A DNA stretch of 55,370 bases from Acidobacteriota bacterium (GCA_009835985.1 VXWI01000008.1:1-55370), one strand, 5' to 3'; positions 1 to 8,561 are shown, numbered from the stretch's first letter. Notes: a model not told the origin generated them from the letters alone. Program-made: numbers and translations.

Positions 1-60
1 CCCCCCCGGCCCGGCCCCGCCGCCCCCCCCCCCGCCCCGCGGGGGGCCCCCCCCCCCCCA
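1..60. other. C-rich low-complexity edge
   Basis: The first 60 bases are almost only C with short G runs and carry no coding signal. This may be a contig end, a sequencing artefact or a true homopolymer-rich spacer; the sequence alone cannot decide. Confidence 0.6.
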
Positions 61-164
61 CGACGTACCTCCCGTGGGTCGGGGCACAATCGAGTTCCAG
101 CATCCGGGATGCACCCGGGGTCATGCAGCGAGCGATGCGAGCGGATCGGGTAGCCTCTCGCGCC

Positions 165-170
165 GATAAC
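165..170 (+). promoter_or_regulatory. -10-like box GATAAC before the AroM-like gene
   Basis: GATAAC lies 6 nt before the ATG at 177 and there is no Shine-Dalgarno sequence in the gap. This supports a leaderless transcript and the start at 177 rather than the upstream ATG at 123. Confidence 0.45.
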
Positions 171-176
171 AAGTCC

Positions 177-851
177 ATGCGAACCGTCCACCTCCTGACC
201 ATCGGCCAGTCGCCGCGGCCGGACGTGGTGCCGGAGATCCTCGGCATGCTGGGGGACGCGGCCGCGGGGATCGAGGCGGTCGAGGCCGGGGCGCTGGACG
301 GGCTGTCGCGGGAGGACGTCCGGGCCGGCGCGCCCCGCGACGGCGCAATGCCGTTGGTGTCCCGGCTCCGGTCCGGCGAAGAAGTGATCATCGGGGAGGA
401 CTTCGTCGAAGAGCGGATGGGGGCCTTGCTGAGCCGAATCCCGGCGGGCGACGTGGCGGCGATTCTCTGCACGGGACCATTCTTCGGGATCCCCGAGCGG
501 GCCGGACTCGTGAAGGCTGGCCCGATATTCGACCGCACGCTTCGCGAAGCCTGTTCGCCGGGCGCCACCGTCGGGATGCTGATCCCCGAGCCCCGCCAGG
601 AGGCGGACGCCCGGCGGCGGGTGCCGGAGGGGAGCCCGTGCGTCATCGGGGTGGCCTCGCCCTATTCGGACGGTGGGGTGGAAGAACGGCTGGCGGAGGA
701 GTTCCGCGAGGTGGATGTGGTCGGGCTGAACTGCCTGGGGTACGACGGTCCCCTCGAGGCGGCCGTGGCGCGCGCTACCGGGAAAAAGGTGGTCCTGGCG
801 CGGCGCGCGCTGGCGCAGGCGGTGGCACGGGCGGTTACGGGGGGCGCTTGA
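177..851 (+). CDS. AroM family protein
   Basis: The 224-residue product begins MRTVHLLTIGQSPRPDVV, the typical AroM opening: a beta strand, then TIGQSPRPD, in an Asp/Glu-racemase-like Rossmann fold. Other family-like points are an internal CTGPF motif near residue 100 and a C-terminal NCLGY segment around residue 182. E. coli AroM is of very similar length, which supports the ATG at 177; an in-frame ATG at 123 would add 18 residues without family character. AroM is encoded beside aroL in enterobacteria but its reaction is not firmly established. No shikimate genes are adjacent here, so I infer no pathway. Confidence 0.85.
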   Translation: MRTVHLLTIGQSPRPDVVPEILGMLGDAAAGIEAVEAGALDGLSREDVRAGAPRDGAMPLVSRLRSGEEVIIGEDFVEERMGALLSRIPAGDVAAILCTGPFFGIPERAGLVKAGPIFDRTLREACSPGATVGMLIPEPRQEADARRRVPEGSPCVIGVASPYSDGGVEERLAEEFREVDVVGLNCLGYDGPLEAAVARATGKKVVLARRALAQAVARAVTGGA

Positions 852-921
852 GGTAGCAGCGCGGCGGCGCGGCGGCAGAACGTCGCGGCGGTCTTCCGGC
901 CCCTTCACGCGCGTGAGGAGC

Positions 922-996
922 CCTGGCCGGCGCGAGCCCGTCTGCCTCGGAGATCAGGGCACTGACGAGGGTGTTCGTGTCAAGGACGATCCGCAC
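922..996 (-). pseudogene. PIN-domain toxin remnant
   Basis: On the minus strand a GTG at 996 opens VRIVLDTNTLVSALIS, the canonical first strand of a PIN nuclease with its first acidic residue (LDTN). After about 25 codons the reading turns into Arg/Pro/Ala-rich sequence unlike any PIN domain and stops at 835 inside the 3' end of the AroM-like gene. The rest of the usual domain (about 130 residues, with further Asp/Glu ligands) is missing. It overlaps the 3' end of the antitoxin remnant by 17 nt, the normal arrangement of such pairs. Confidence 0.7.
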
Positions 997-1243
997 GAGC
1001 TTCCGCCACCGCGCGGTCGGCGAGATCCTGAACCTCGCCGGCCGTCAGGCGCCGGTTGCGTTCCCAGACTGAGTCCAGCGTCTCCCAGAAGATCGCCTGG
1101 CGGACAGCCCGTTAGACAAAGCGGGACAGATCACCCTTCTTGCCGCCGGTGCGCGCCAGATAGCTGCGAACGCTGCGGTCCGTCTCGCCTCCCACCACAA
1201 GATTCCAGCGGGACTTGTCAGTGCGGCGTTCGTCGCGTTCCAA
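980..1243 (-). pseudogene. RHH-type antitoxin, broken by a nonsense codon
   Basis: Read on the minus strand, the frame gives DKSRWNLVVGGETDRSVR, then KKGDLSRFV, typical of ribbon-helix-helix antitoxins paired with PIN toxins. A TAA at 1114-1112 interrupts it, and the same frame continues with RAVRQAIFWETLDSVWERN and an AEARADRP C-terminus ending at 980. Because homology resumes in the same frame after the stop, this is a nonsense mutation (or a sequencing error), not a frameshift. The start is uncertain: TTG at 1243 is possible, and there is no nearby ATG. The partner toxin is also truncated, so the module is probably dead. Confidence 0.7.
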
Positions 1244-1343
1244 GGCAGTCTTGAGCTTGTGCGGATAGACGGCGCTCCGAGGCGTGCGCGGGTACGATCG
1301 AGAGCGCCAACCATAACTTCGCGCTTCGCGAGGGGAAGAAGTC

Positions 1344-3329
1344 ATGCGCCGTAGCCCGCTCATCATCCTGTCCGCCGCCGCCCTCCTCACTGGGGTCGCC
1401 GTCGCCGAAGAGCCACCGGAGGTCGTCGCGGCTTTCAAGGCCCAGATCTCGCTGGACTCGGCGAGCGGTCCCCGCATCTCGCCTGACGGGAGCATGATCG
1501 CCTTCACGGTCACCTCGACCGACTGGGAGAACAACCGGTTCGACCGGGAGATCTGGCTGGCTCCGGCAGATGGCGAACCTTTCCCGCTCACCCGGACGAA
1601 GGATGGGAACAGCACCGGGCAGCAGTGGGCGCCGGACGGGTCCCGGCTCGGATTCGTCGCGGACCGTGGTGACGGCGCGCAGATCTACCTCATCCGCCCG
1701 CAGGGGGGCGAAGCCGAGCAGCTCACCTCCCACGACGGCGGGATCAACTCCTTCCGCTTCTCGCCGGACGGCTCGCAGGTCGCGTTCGTCGCCACCGACC
1801 CCGCTCCCGACGACTTTGAGGAACGGGAAGAAGCGTACGGCGACTACGCCGTCGAGGACACGGACTTCCGTATGGCCCACCTCTGGGTAGCCGACGCCCG
1901 CGAGGGAGCCGAGCCCCGGCGCCTGACCGAGGGGGACGGTTTCCATGTCGGGACGTTCGTCTGGTCGCCGGACGGACGCGAAATCGCGTTCGACCACACA
2001 CCGACACCCCAGGTCAATTCCTTCCGGCAGGCGGACGTATCGGTCGTGGAGGTGGCGACCGGCACTGTCCGGGCGCTCGTGACGGACCCCGGCCGCCAGC
2101 GCGGGCCGCTGTGGTCACCGGACGGCGAACAGATCCTCTTTTCCACCTCGGCGGACGCGAGTCCCTATTACGGAAACTCCGAACTTGCGGTCATCCCCGC
2201 GGCGGGCGGCGCCTCCCGCATCCTGACCGCCGGCTTCGATGAGAACCCGTCGCCGCTGGCGTGGCACGACGAGGGCGTCTTCTTCATCGCCTCCCAGCGC
2301 ACGGCCCGCCAACTGTTCGTGCTGGATCCCGAGTCCGGCGAGGTGACGCTGGCTCTCGACACCCCCGAGATGATCGCGGCGGCGGACATCTCCCGCGACG
2401 GCTTCACCGTGGCGCTCCAGGGCGAGGAACGCACCACCGTCGGCGAGATCTTCCGCTGGCAGCGGGGCGCGGGCGCCCCGGAGCGCGTCACCGACATGAC
2501 CGCCCAGGTGGCCGCGTGGGGCGACCTCGGCAGCCGTGAACTCATCACCTGGAACAGCGAGGACGGCGCCGAGATCGAGGGGGTGGTCATGAAGCCTCCC
2601 GGCTACGACCCGGCGCGCAGGTATCCGCTCATGGTGATCATCCACGGCGGGCCGACCGGCACCTCCCGGCCGCAACTGGTCAGCGGCTACGTCTATCCGG
2701 CTCTCGAATGGCTCAAGAAGGGCGCGGTCGTGATGATGCCCAACTACCGCGGTTCGGCGGGCTACGGCGAGGAGTTCCGGGCGCTCAACGTCCGCAACCT
2801 CGGCGTCGGCGACGCCTGGGACGTCCTCTCGGGGGTCGAGGCCCTCGTGGAAGCGGGCGTCGCGGACCCGGACCGCGTGTCGGCGATGGGATGGAGCCAG
2901 GGCGGCTACATCTCGGCCTTCCTCACCACCGGCAGCGACCGCTTCCGCGCGATCTCGGTGGGCGCCGGCATCTCGAACTGGATGACCTACTACGTGAACA
3001 CCGACATCCACGGCTTCACCCGCGAGTATCTGAAGGCCACCCCCTGGGACGACCCCGAGATCTACGCCAAGACCTCCCCCATGACAACCATCAACCAGGC
3101 CAGCACCCCGACACTGATCCAGCACGGCGAGTTCGACGCCCGGGTGCCCACCCCGAACGCCTACGAGCTCTACCAGGGGCTGCAGGACGTCGGGGTCGAG
3201 ACCCAACTCATCATCTACAAGGGCTTCGGCCACGGGATCACGAAGCCGCGCGAGCGGCTGGCGGCGATGGTGCACAACTGGGAGTGGTTCGCGCGGCACA
3301 TCTGGGACGAGGGGCCGCGCCGGGAGTAA
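1344..3329 (+). CDS. S9 family peptidase, exported (acylaminoacyl-peptidase type)
   Basis: This is a 661-residue prolyl-oligopeptidase-family serine peptidase. Residues 1-21 form a signal peptide (hydrophobic ILSAAALLTGVAVA, then AEE), so it acts in the periplasm. Residues about 35-390 contain repeated PD40/WD40-like propeller blades (SPDGSQVAF, SPDGREIAF, SPDGEQILF). The C-terminal alpha/beta hydrolase carries the triad: Ser518 in GWSQGG, Asp598 in GEFDARVP and His630 in GFGHG. It probably cleaves short peptides. A Shine-Dalgarno-like GGGGAAGAAG precedes the ATG. It stands alone on the plus strand, with repeats downstream. Confidence 0.93.
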   Translation: MRRSPLIILSAAALLTGVAVAEEPPEVVAAFKAQISLDSASGPRISPDGSMIAFTVTSTDWENNRFDREIWLAPADGEPFPLTRTKDGNSTGQQWAPDGSRLGFVADRGDGAQIYLIRPQGGEAEQLTSHDGGINSFRFSPDGSQVAFVATDPAPDDFEEREEAYGDYAVEDTDFRMAHLWVADAREGAEPRRLTEGDGFHVGTFVWSPDGREIAFDHTPTPQVNSFRQADVSVVEVATGTVRALVTDPGRQRGPLWSPDGEQILFSTSADASPYYGNSELAVIPAAGGASRILTAGFDENPSPLAWHDEGVFFIASQRTARQLFVLDPESGEVTLALDTPEMIAAADISRDGFTVALQGEERTTVGEIFRWQRGAGAPERVTDMTAQVAAWGDLGSRELITWNSEDGAEIEGVVMKPPGYDPARRYPLMVIIHGGPTGTSRPQLVSGYVYPALEWLKKGAVVMMPNYRGSAGYGEEFRALNVRNLGVGDAWDVLSGVEALVEAGVADPDRVSAMGWSQGGYISAFLTTGSDRFRAISVGAGISNWMTYYVNTDIHGFTREYLKATPWDDPEIYAKTSPMTTINQASTPTLIQHGEFDARVPTPNAYELYQGLQDVGVETQLIIYKGFGHGITKPRERLAAMVHNWEWFARHIWDEGPRRE

Positions 3330-3346
3330 CGGTTCCGCCGCTCGAC

Positions 3347-3466
3347 ATCGACCGGAGCTTCCAGACCGCCGGCCCCTGATATCGACCGGAGCTCCGTGTT
3401 ATCGACCTAAGGCTCCACCCGCCGGCCCCGGATATCGACCGGAGCTCGGTGTTATCGACCGGAGCT
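3347..3466. repeat. Cluster of ATCGACCGGAGCT direct repeats
   Basis: The 13-mer ATCGACCGGAGCT occurs at 3347, 3381, 3434 and 3454, with a diverged copy (ATCGACCTAAGGCT) at 3401. Unit spacing is 34, 20, 33 and 20 bp. The longer unit also shares CCGCCGGCCCC and GTGTTATCGACC, so this looks like a partly duplicated compound repeat. It lies just after the S9 peptidase stop. It is too short and irregular for CRISPR; a binding-site array or mobile remnant is possible. Confidence 0.75.
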
Positions 3467-3595
3467 AGAAGACCTCTGGCGTAGTTGCGGTGACGACGGG
3501 CGTGGTTGCGCCGTGCGCGGCGCGGGGCGCCGGGCGCGCCACCGGGCAGGCCGGGGATGGCGCGCACGTTGGCATGACGCCGCGCCGTAAGCGCA

Positions 3596-3641
3596 GGTTT
3601 CGCGCTCCCGCGCGATGCCGGCCGGAGGCCGGCGCTCCGAG
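3596..3641 (+). repeat. REP-like double-hairpin element, copy 1
   Basis: It starts TTTCGC, has a small GC hairpin, then GCGATG and the perfect stem GCCGGCC-GGA-GGCCGGC (3617-3633), and ends GCTCCGAG. Further copies of this architecture lie in other intergenic gaps of the window. It occupies the gap between the S9 peptidase and the OPT transporter, next to the transporter start. Confidence 0.8.
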
Positions 3642-3667
3642 CCCGCCTCGCGCATACTTCGGCGCGC

Positions 3668-5248
3668 ATGGCTGAGCCGAGGCGGCACCCGAGCCTCTTC
3701 GAGCCGGGGACGCTGCTGTTCGGGGCGGGGCTCGCCCTCCTCGGCGCCATCATCGGGATGGAGCTCCTGACCCGTGTAGGGATCAGCCCCAACAGTTCGA
3801 TCATCGCCGCGGTCATCGCCATCGCGGCGGGGCGCATCCCCCTCGCCCTCACCCGGCGTTTCCGAAGTACCGCGCGTCAGAACCTGCTCCAGACGGTCAT
3901 CTCGGCGGCGACCTTCGGAGGCGCGAACGCGGTCCTCCTTCCCGCCGGGATGGTCTGGCTCTTCGGCCGGCCGGATCTGGTTCCGGTGATGATCCTCGGC
4001 GCGGTGCTCGGGGCGCTGCTCGACATCGTGCTGCTCTACCGGCTCTTCGGCAGCCGGGTGTTCCCGGCCGAGGGGCTCTGGCCCTCCGGGATCGCCACCG
4101 CCGAGTGTCTCCGCGCCGGCGACGAAGGGGGCCGGCGGGCATCGCTGCTGGTCGCCGGCGGGGTCGCAGGCGCCCTCGGGCGGCTGGCCGGCATTCCGAC
4201 CGACATCGTGGGGGTCTGCTGGATCGGGAACCAGGTCGCCCTCCTGATGTTCGGGCTGGGGCTCCTCGCCCGCGGCTACGCGCCACCGGTGCTCGGTCTG
4301 GACCTCGCCGCCATCCACGCCCCGCACGGCATCATGCTCGGCGCCGGGGCGGTCGCGCTCTGGCAGATGGGTCGGGCGATCCGCAGCCGGAAGCACTCAC
4401 CAGCGGCCTCACCGTCCGCCGAACCCCAGCCCGGGCTCTCGACGTTCGCGAAGGGGTACTCCGGCTTCGCGGCGGCGGCCGCGCTCGTCGCAGTTCTCGG
4501 CGGGCTGCTGTCAGGGATGGGGATTTCGGGCGTGGTCGCCTTCGCGCTGTTCGCGGCCGCCGCCGCGCTCATCTCGGAACTGCTCTGCGGGGTCGCGGCG
4601 ATGCACTCCGGGTGGTTCCCGGCCTTCGCGACCTCGCTCATCTTCCTGCTTCTCGGAATGCTGCTCGGGTTCCCGCCGCTCGCGCTGGTCCTGCTGAGCG
4701 GCTTCGCTTCGGCCACCGGGCCCGCCTTCGCCGACATGGGCTACGACCTGAAGGCGGGCTGGATCCTCCGGGGACAAGGCAAGGACCCGGACTACGAGCG
4801 CCAGGGGCGGCTCGCACAGCGGAGCGCCGAGGTGTTCGGACTGCTGGTCGCCTCGGGACTCGTCCTGCTGACCTACGCCTCCTACTTCGAGGCGGACCTC
4901 TTCCCGCCCTACGACCGGGTGGCGGTCGCCACGATCGCCGCCGGCCAGAACCCCGATCTCGCCCGGCAGCTCGCGACCTGGGCGGTGCCGGGAGCGATCA
5001 TCCAGTTCCTCGGCGGGCCCAGCCGGCAGATGGGAGTGCTCTTCGCCACCGGGCTCCTCGTCGTGAACCCGATCGCCGGCTGGACCGCCCTCGCCGCGCT
5101 CCTGGTCCGCAGGATCGTGAGCTGGCGCACGGGTGACCGGTACGACTCCCCGCGCTACATCCTCGCCGGCGGGCTGATCGCGGGAAGCGCCCTCATGAGC
5201 TTCTTCTCGGGAGTCGCCTCGGGAATGTTCAGCCGCCGGGTACCATGA
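3668..5248 (+). CDS. OPT family oligopeptide transporter-like permease
   Basis: This 526-residue polytopic membrane protein is built almost wholly of hydrophobic segments (about 12-14 predicted). The OPT-superfamily signature is seen near residues 121-140 (VFPAEGLWPSGIATAECL), with a second half containing GPAFADMGYDLKAGW around 350. OPT proteins import oligopeptides or metal chelates across the inner membrane by proton symport; the substrate here cannot be read from sequence. The start ATG follows the REP-like element, with a weak TACTTC box 7 nt upstream. The stop overlaps the next ATG (ATGA at 5245-5248), so it is probably cotranslated with the ABC importer genes. Confidence 0.85.
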   Translation: MAEPRRHPSLFEPGTLLFGAGLALLGAIIGMELLTRVGISPNSSIIAAVIAIAAGRIPLALTRRFRSTARQNLLQTVISAATFGGANAVLLPAGMVWLFGRPDLVPVMILGAVLGALLDIVLLYRLFGSRVFPAEGLWPSGIATAECLRAGDEGGRRASLLVAGGVAGALGRLAGIPTDIVGVCWIGNQVALLMFGLGLLARGYAPPVLGLDLAAIHAPHGIMLGAGAVALWQMGRAIRSRKHSPAASPSAEPQPGLSTFAKGYSGFAAAAALVAVLGGLLSGMGISGVVAFALFAAAAALISELLCGVAAMHSGWFPAFATSLIFLLLGMLLGFPPLALVLLSGFASATGPAFADMGYDLKAGWILRGQGKDPDYERQGRLAQRSAEVFGLLVASGLVLLTYASYFEADLFPPYDRVAVATIAAGQNPDLARQLATWAVPGAIIQFLGGPSRQMGVLFATGLLVVNPIAGWTALAALLVRRIVSWRTGDRYDSPRYILAGGLIAGSALMSFFSGVASGMFSRRVP

Positions 5249-6111
5249 GCCCGATGTCCCGAGGCGGGCGCGTCGGCGTCCTTCCGGCCGCGCTTCTGGT
5301 CCTCTCCGGTTGCGCGGGATCCCCCGACGTCGATGGCGAAGGCCCCATGGTGGTCGCCGCGGACGTGGGCTTCGCACCCCACGTGATGATGGCCGCGAAC
5401 GGCGAGGTGGAGGGCTTCAACGTGGACCTCGCCCGGGAGATCGCGGCGCGGCTGGGCCGTCCCGGGTTCGAGATCGTGGACTCCGAGTGGTCCTCCATCT
5501 TCTCGGGGCTCTACGCGAAGAAGTTCGAGTTCGTGATCGCCCCCACCACCATCACCGAGGGCCGCGCGGAACGCGTCCTGCTCACCGAGGGATACCTGGA
5601 TACCGATCCGGTGTTCCTCCGCCGCGCCGACGCGCCGGAGCTGACCGACCTCGAGCAGCTCCGGGGGCAACAGGTCGCGGTGAACAACGGCTCCGCCTAC
5701 GACCTCTGGGCCACCGCGAACCACGAGGAACTCGGTTTCGAGGTCCTCCGCTACGGGAAGAACGCGGACGCGGTGCAGGCGGTGCTCTCCGGCCGGGCGT
5801 TCGCCAACCTCGTCGGCGAATCGGTTGCGATGTGGGCCATCCGCCAGAACGTCGGCGTGCGCGCCGACTTCCGCATCCACGCGGAGACCACCTTCGCGGC
5901 CGCCTTCCGGAACGACGACGTCGAGACGCGCAACCGGATCGAGACCATCCTCGAGTGCATGAAGGCGGACGGCACCATCGCCCGCATCCACGAGCAGTGG
6001 CTGGGAGTGAAGCCGGCGCCGGGGTCGGCAGCGGTGACCGCCTATCCGGGATTCGGACCGCCCGGGCTTGCCGGATTCCAGGAAACACCCGGGCGGATAC
6101 CCTGCGGTTGA
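5245..6111 (+). CDS. ABC transporter substrate-binding lipoprotein (family 3, polar amino acid type)
   Basis: The 288-residue product has a lipoprotein signal with lipobox LSGC (Cys23), so it should be anchored at the periplasmic face. The mature part is a class 3 solute-binding protein: VDLAREIAARLG, then SGLYAKKFEFVIAPTTITEGRAE, and a second lobe with VAVNNGSAYDLWA and ADAVQAVLSGRA. These proteins bind amino acids such as glutamine, arginine or cystine for import. The start overlaps the OPT gene; an ATG three codons later is an alternative. The stop overlaps the TTG start of the ATPase. Confidence 0.9.
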   Translation: MSPMSRGGRVGVLPAALLVLSGCAGSPDVDGEGPMVVAADVGFAPHVMMAANGEVEGFNVDLAREIAARLGRPGFEIVDSEWSSIFSGLYAKKFEFVIAPTTITEGRAERVLLTEGYLDTDPVFLRRADAPELTDLEQLRGQQVAVNNGSAYDLWATANHEELGFEVLRYGKNADAVQAVLSGRAFANLVGESVAMWAIRQNVGVRADFRIHAETTFAAAFRNDDVETRNRIETILECMKADGTIARIHEQWLGVKPAPGSAAVTAYPGFGPPGLAGFQETPGRIPCG

Positions 6112-6836
6112 ACACCGTCCTCGAGCTTCGCGGGGTCGGCAAGGCCTTCGCCGGGGTCCCGGCCCTGAGGGACATCCATCTGGCCGTCGGGACCTCCGAA
6201 CTCGTGGCCCTGATCGGCCCCTCGGGCTCCGGGAAGAGCACGCTGCTGCGCTGCTGCAACCGCCTCACCGAGCCGGACGCGGGAGAGGTCGTCTTCGAGG
6301 GCAGTCCGGTCCCCGCGGGCGGCGCCGAACTCGCTTCCGTCCGGCGCCGGATGGGCATGGTGTTCCAGGCGTTCAACCTCTACCCGCACCTGAACGCGCT
6401 CGAAAACGCGGCGCTAGCGCCCCGCCGGGCGGCGGGCCTCAGCCAGGGCGAAGCCGAGGGCGCGGCGCGGGAGGCGCTCGAACGGGTGGGGCTGGGCGAC
6501 CGGACCGCCGCGATGCCGGACGAACTCTCGGGCGGCCAGCAGCAGCGGGTGGCCATCGCGCGGGCGCTGGCGCTCCGACCGCGCATCCTGCTCCTCGACG
6601 AGCCGACGAGCGCTCTTGACCCCGAACTGGTCGGGAGCGTGCTCCGGGTCATCCGGTCCCTGAAGGAGGACGGGGTCGCGATGCTGATCGCCACCCACGA
6701 GATCGCCTTCGCCCGCGAAGCGGCCGACCGGATCGCCTTCCTCGCCGACGGGGAGATCCTCGAGTGCGGTCCGCCGGAAGAGATCCTCGACCGGCCGAAG
6801 AGCGAGCGGTTGCAGCACTTCCTGAGCCGGCTCTAG
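6108..6836 (+). CDS. Amino acid ABC transporter ATP-binding protein
   Basis: This 242-residue ATPase is of the GlnQ/HisP type. It shows Walker A GPSGSGKST at residues 37-45, a Q-loop in VFQAFNLYPHLNALEN, signature LSGGQQQRVAIARALA, Walker B ILLLDEPTSAL and the switch His in ATHE. I chose TTG at 6108, which overlaps the previous stop (TTGA), because the family sequence begins right there with VLELRGVGKAF. The open frame continues further upstream only as a shadow of the binding-protein gene. It energises the two permeases that follow. Confidence 0.93.
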   Translation: MNTVLELRGVGKAFAGVPALRDIHLAVGTSELVALIGPSGSGKSTLLRCCNRLTEPDAGEVVFEGSPVPAGGAELASVRRRMGMVFQAFNLYPHLNALENAALAPRRAAGLSQGEAEGAAREALERVGLGDRTAAMPDELSGGQQQRVAIARALALRPRILLLDEPTSALDPELVGSVLRVIRSLKEDGVAMLIATHEIAFAREAADRIAFLADGEILECGPPEEILDRPKSERLQHFLSRL

Positions 6837-6850
6837 GGACCCGTCGCGCG

Positions 6851-7519
6851 ATGCGGATCTTTTTCGACCCGGAAATCCTCGCCGCCGCCTGGCCGGGGAT
6901 CCGCTCCGGAATCGGCGTGACGCTCGGGCTCGCGCTGTCCTCGATCGCCGCTGGGGTCGCGCTGGGGCTGGTGCTCGCCACCGTCCGGGCGCTCATCCGG
7001 GGAGCGCCGCTCCGCCCGGTCGGCGGACTGATCGCCGGCTACGCCGACGTCTTCCGCGCCATGCCGCCGCTCGTGCTGCTGGTGGTCCTCTACTTCGCCG
7101 CCCCCTTCGCCGGCATCGAGCTGAGCGGCTTCATGGCGGCCTTCGTGGCGCTCGGCCTCGTGCTCGGCGCCTCCGCCGAGGAGATCTTCTGGGCCGGCAT
7201 CACCTCGGTGAACCGGGGCCAGTGGGAAGCGGCGCTCTCCACCGGGCTCAGCCGCGGCGAGGCCTTCCGCCGGGTGGTGCTGCCGCAGGCGGTCCGCCTG
7301 ACCATTCCTCCATTGACCAACCGGGCCATCGCCACCGGCAAGAACACCGCGCTCGCCTCGGTGGTGGCGGTCCCCGACGTGCTCAACCAGGCCGCGAGTG
7401 TCCAGGCCCAGACCGCGAGCCCGGCGCCGCTGCTGCTCGCGGCCGGGGTTTACCTGGCGCTCTTCCTGCCCCTGGTCCGCATCGGCCGCTGGCTCGAGAC
7501 CCGCTTCCACATTCGCTGA
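6851..7519 (+). CDS. Amino acid ABC transporter permease 1
   Basis: This 222-residue inner-membrane protein has about five hydrophobic segments and the HisM/GlnP-type coupling loop: EEIFWAGITSVNRGQWEAALSTG, then AFRRVVLPQAVRLTIPPLTN. The ATG at 6851 is 14 nt after the ATPase stop. The in-frame upstream ATG at 6764 lies inside the ATPase gene and would add unrelated sequence. It forms a heteromeric channel with the next gene. Confidence 0.92.
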   Translation: MRIFFDPEILAAAWPGIRSGIGVTLGLALSSIAAGVALGLVLATVRALIRGAPLRPVGGLIAGYADVFRAMPPLVLLVVLYFAAPFAGIELSGFMAAFVALGLVLGASAEEIFWAGITSVNRGQWEAALSTGLSRGEAFRRVVLPQAVRLTIPPLTNRAIATGKNTALASVVAVPDVLNQAASVQAQTASPAPLLLAAGVYLALFLPLVRIGRWLETRFHIR

Positions 7520-7525
7520 CCGACC

Positions 7526-8197
7526 GTGTCCGAGTTCTTTCAGACCTTCCTGAACCTCGAGGTGATGCGGGAGAGTTCCGGGCTGCTGCTGCGCGGGCTC
7601 TGGGTGACGGTCCAGGCGTGCCTGATCGTGGTTCCCGGAGGGCTCCTGTTCGGCGCGGGCCTCTCGCTCGCGCAGACCCTGGCCCCAGCCTGGGGCACAC
7701 GCGCGCTCTCCTGGGGCGTGGACGTGGTCCGGGCCTTCCCCCCGCTGGTGCTGCTCGTCCTCGTCGTCCACGGCCTGCCGTTCCTGGGGATCGAACCGCC
7801 GCCGCTCCTCGGGGTCGGGATCGCGCTCACCATCAACACCTCGACCTACTACGGCGAGATCCTGCGGGCGGGCATCCTCAGCATCGAGCCGACCCAGTGG
7901 GAGGCGGCGCGCTCCACCGGGCTCGGGACCGCCGCGACCCTCCGCCACGTGATCCTTCCCCAGGGAGTGCGGAACGTGCTGCCCGACCTTGCCGGCAACA
8001 CGCTGGAGGCCGTGAAGCTGACCTCGCTGGCGAGCGTGGTGGCGCTGCCCGACCTGCTGCGGATGGCGCGGGTGGCGCAGGGCGTCCACTTCAACCCGTC
8101 GCCGCTGATCCTCGCCGCCCTCCTCTACCTGGCGCTCCTCTGGCCGCTCGTGCGGCTGATCCGGCGGCTGGGCGGCCGCGCCGTCCTGCCGGCCTAG
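7526..8197 (+). CDS. Amino acid ABC transporter permease 2
   Basis: A GTG start at 7526, 6 nt after the preceding stop, gives a 223-residue permease related to permease 1. The EAA-like coupling loop reads GEILRAGILSIEPTQWEAARSTG, then LRHVILPQGVRNVLPDLAGN, and there are about five membrane segments. It completes an importer of one lipoprotein receptor, one ATPase gene and two permeases. This is the last gene of the OPT-ABC operon. Confidence 0.92.
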   Translation: MSEFFQTFLNLEVMRESSGLLLRGLWVTVQACLIVVPGGLLFGAGLSLAQTLAPAWGTRALSWGVDVVRAFPPLVLLVLVVHGLPFLGIEPPPLLGVGIALTINTSTYYGEILRAGILSIEPTQWEAARSTGLGTAATLRHVILPQGVRNVLPDLAGNTLEAVKLTSLASVVALPDLLRMARVAQGVHFNPSPLILAALLYLALLWPLVRLIRRLGGRAVLPA

Positions 8198-8226
8198 TCG
8201 GGCAGGACCGGCCCTGGGGGGCGTGC

Positions 8227-8232
8227 TACGTT
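8227..8232 (+). promoter_or_regulatory. -10-like box TACGTT before the small antitoxin-like gene
   Basis: TACGTT lies 7 nt before the ATG at 8240, with no Shine-Dalgarno sequence. It overlaps the alternative TTG start at 8231, which favours 8240 as the true start. Confidence 0.35.
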
Positions 8233-8239
8233 GGAACTC

Positions 8240-8494
8240 ATGGATGCCGATCCGCGCGAGGAACTCCAACGCCTCGTCGCCGGGTTGCCGGAGGCCATCG
8301 TGCCGGCTGCGCTCCGCGCCGTAACCGAACTGGCCGTCCAGCACGACCCGTTCCTGGCGCACTTGCTCGCCGCTCCCGAGGAAACCAAAGAGCTGACTGA
8401 CAGAGCGCGACAGGCGATACGGGAGGGAGACGCGGACATTGATGCCGACAGGGTCCACACCACCGAAGAGATCGAACGGGAATTCGGGCTCTGA
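8240..8494 (+). CDS. Small orphan antitoxin-like protein
   Basis: This is an 84-residue acidic, helical protein. Its C-terminus (RQAIREGDADIDADRVHTT, then EEIEREFGL) resembles the tail of small antitoxin or stability proteins, in which an EG....D....EEI..RFGL ending is common. No toxin gene follows: the next gene is the convergent carbamoylase. I cannot assign a family with confidence. An in-frame TTG at 8231 would add three residues. Confidence 0.6.
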   Translation: MDADPREELQRLVAGLPEAIVPAALRAVTELAVQHDPFLAHLLAAPEETKELTDRARQAIREGDADIDADRVHTTEEIEREFGL

Positions 8495-8561
8495 CCCGAG
8501 TAGGCGGCGTCCACCCTGTGGAGTTCGCCGGGCGCCTCCCCGGTAACGGGACGGCCCAGTT

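Noticed and set aside
3347-3466. Possible CRISPR array
   Set aside because: Repeats are only 13 bp, spacing is 20 or 34 bp, spacers share sequence with each other and there are no cas genes.
5310-6836. A 508-codon frame that would extend the ABC ATPase upstream
   Set aside because: The first 266 codons overlap the binding-protein gene in another frame and are Arg/Gly-rich noise; the ATPase domain begins at the TTG at 6108.
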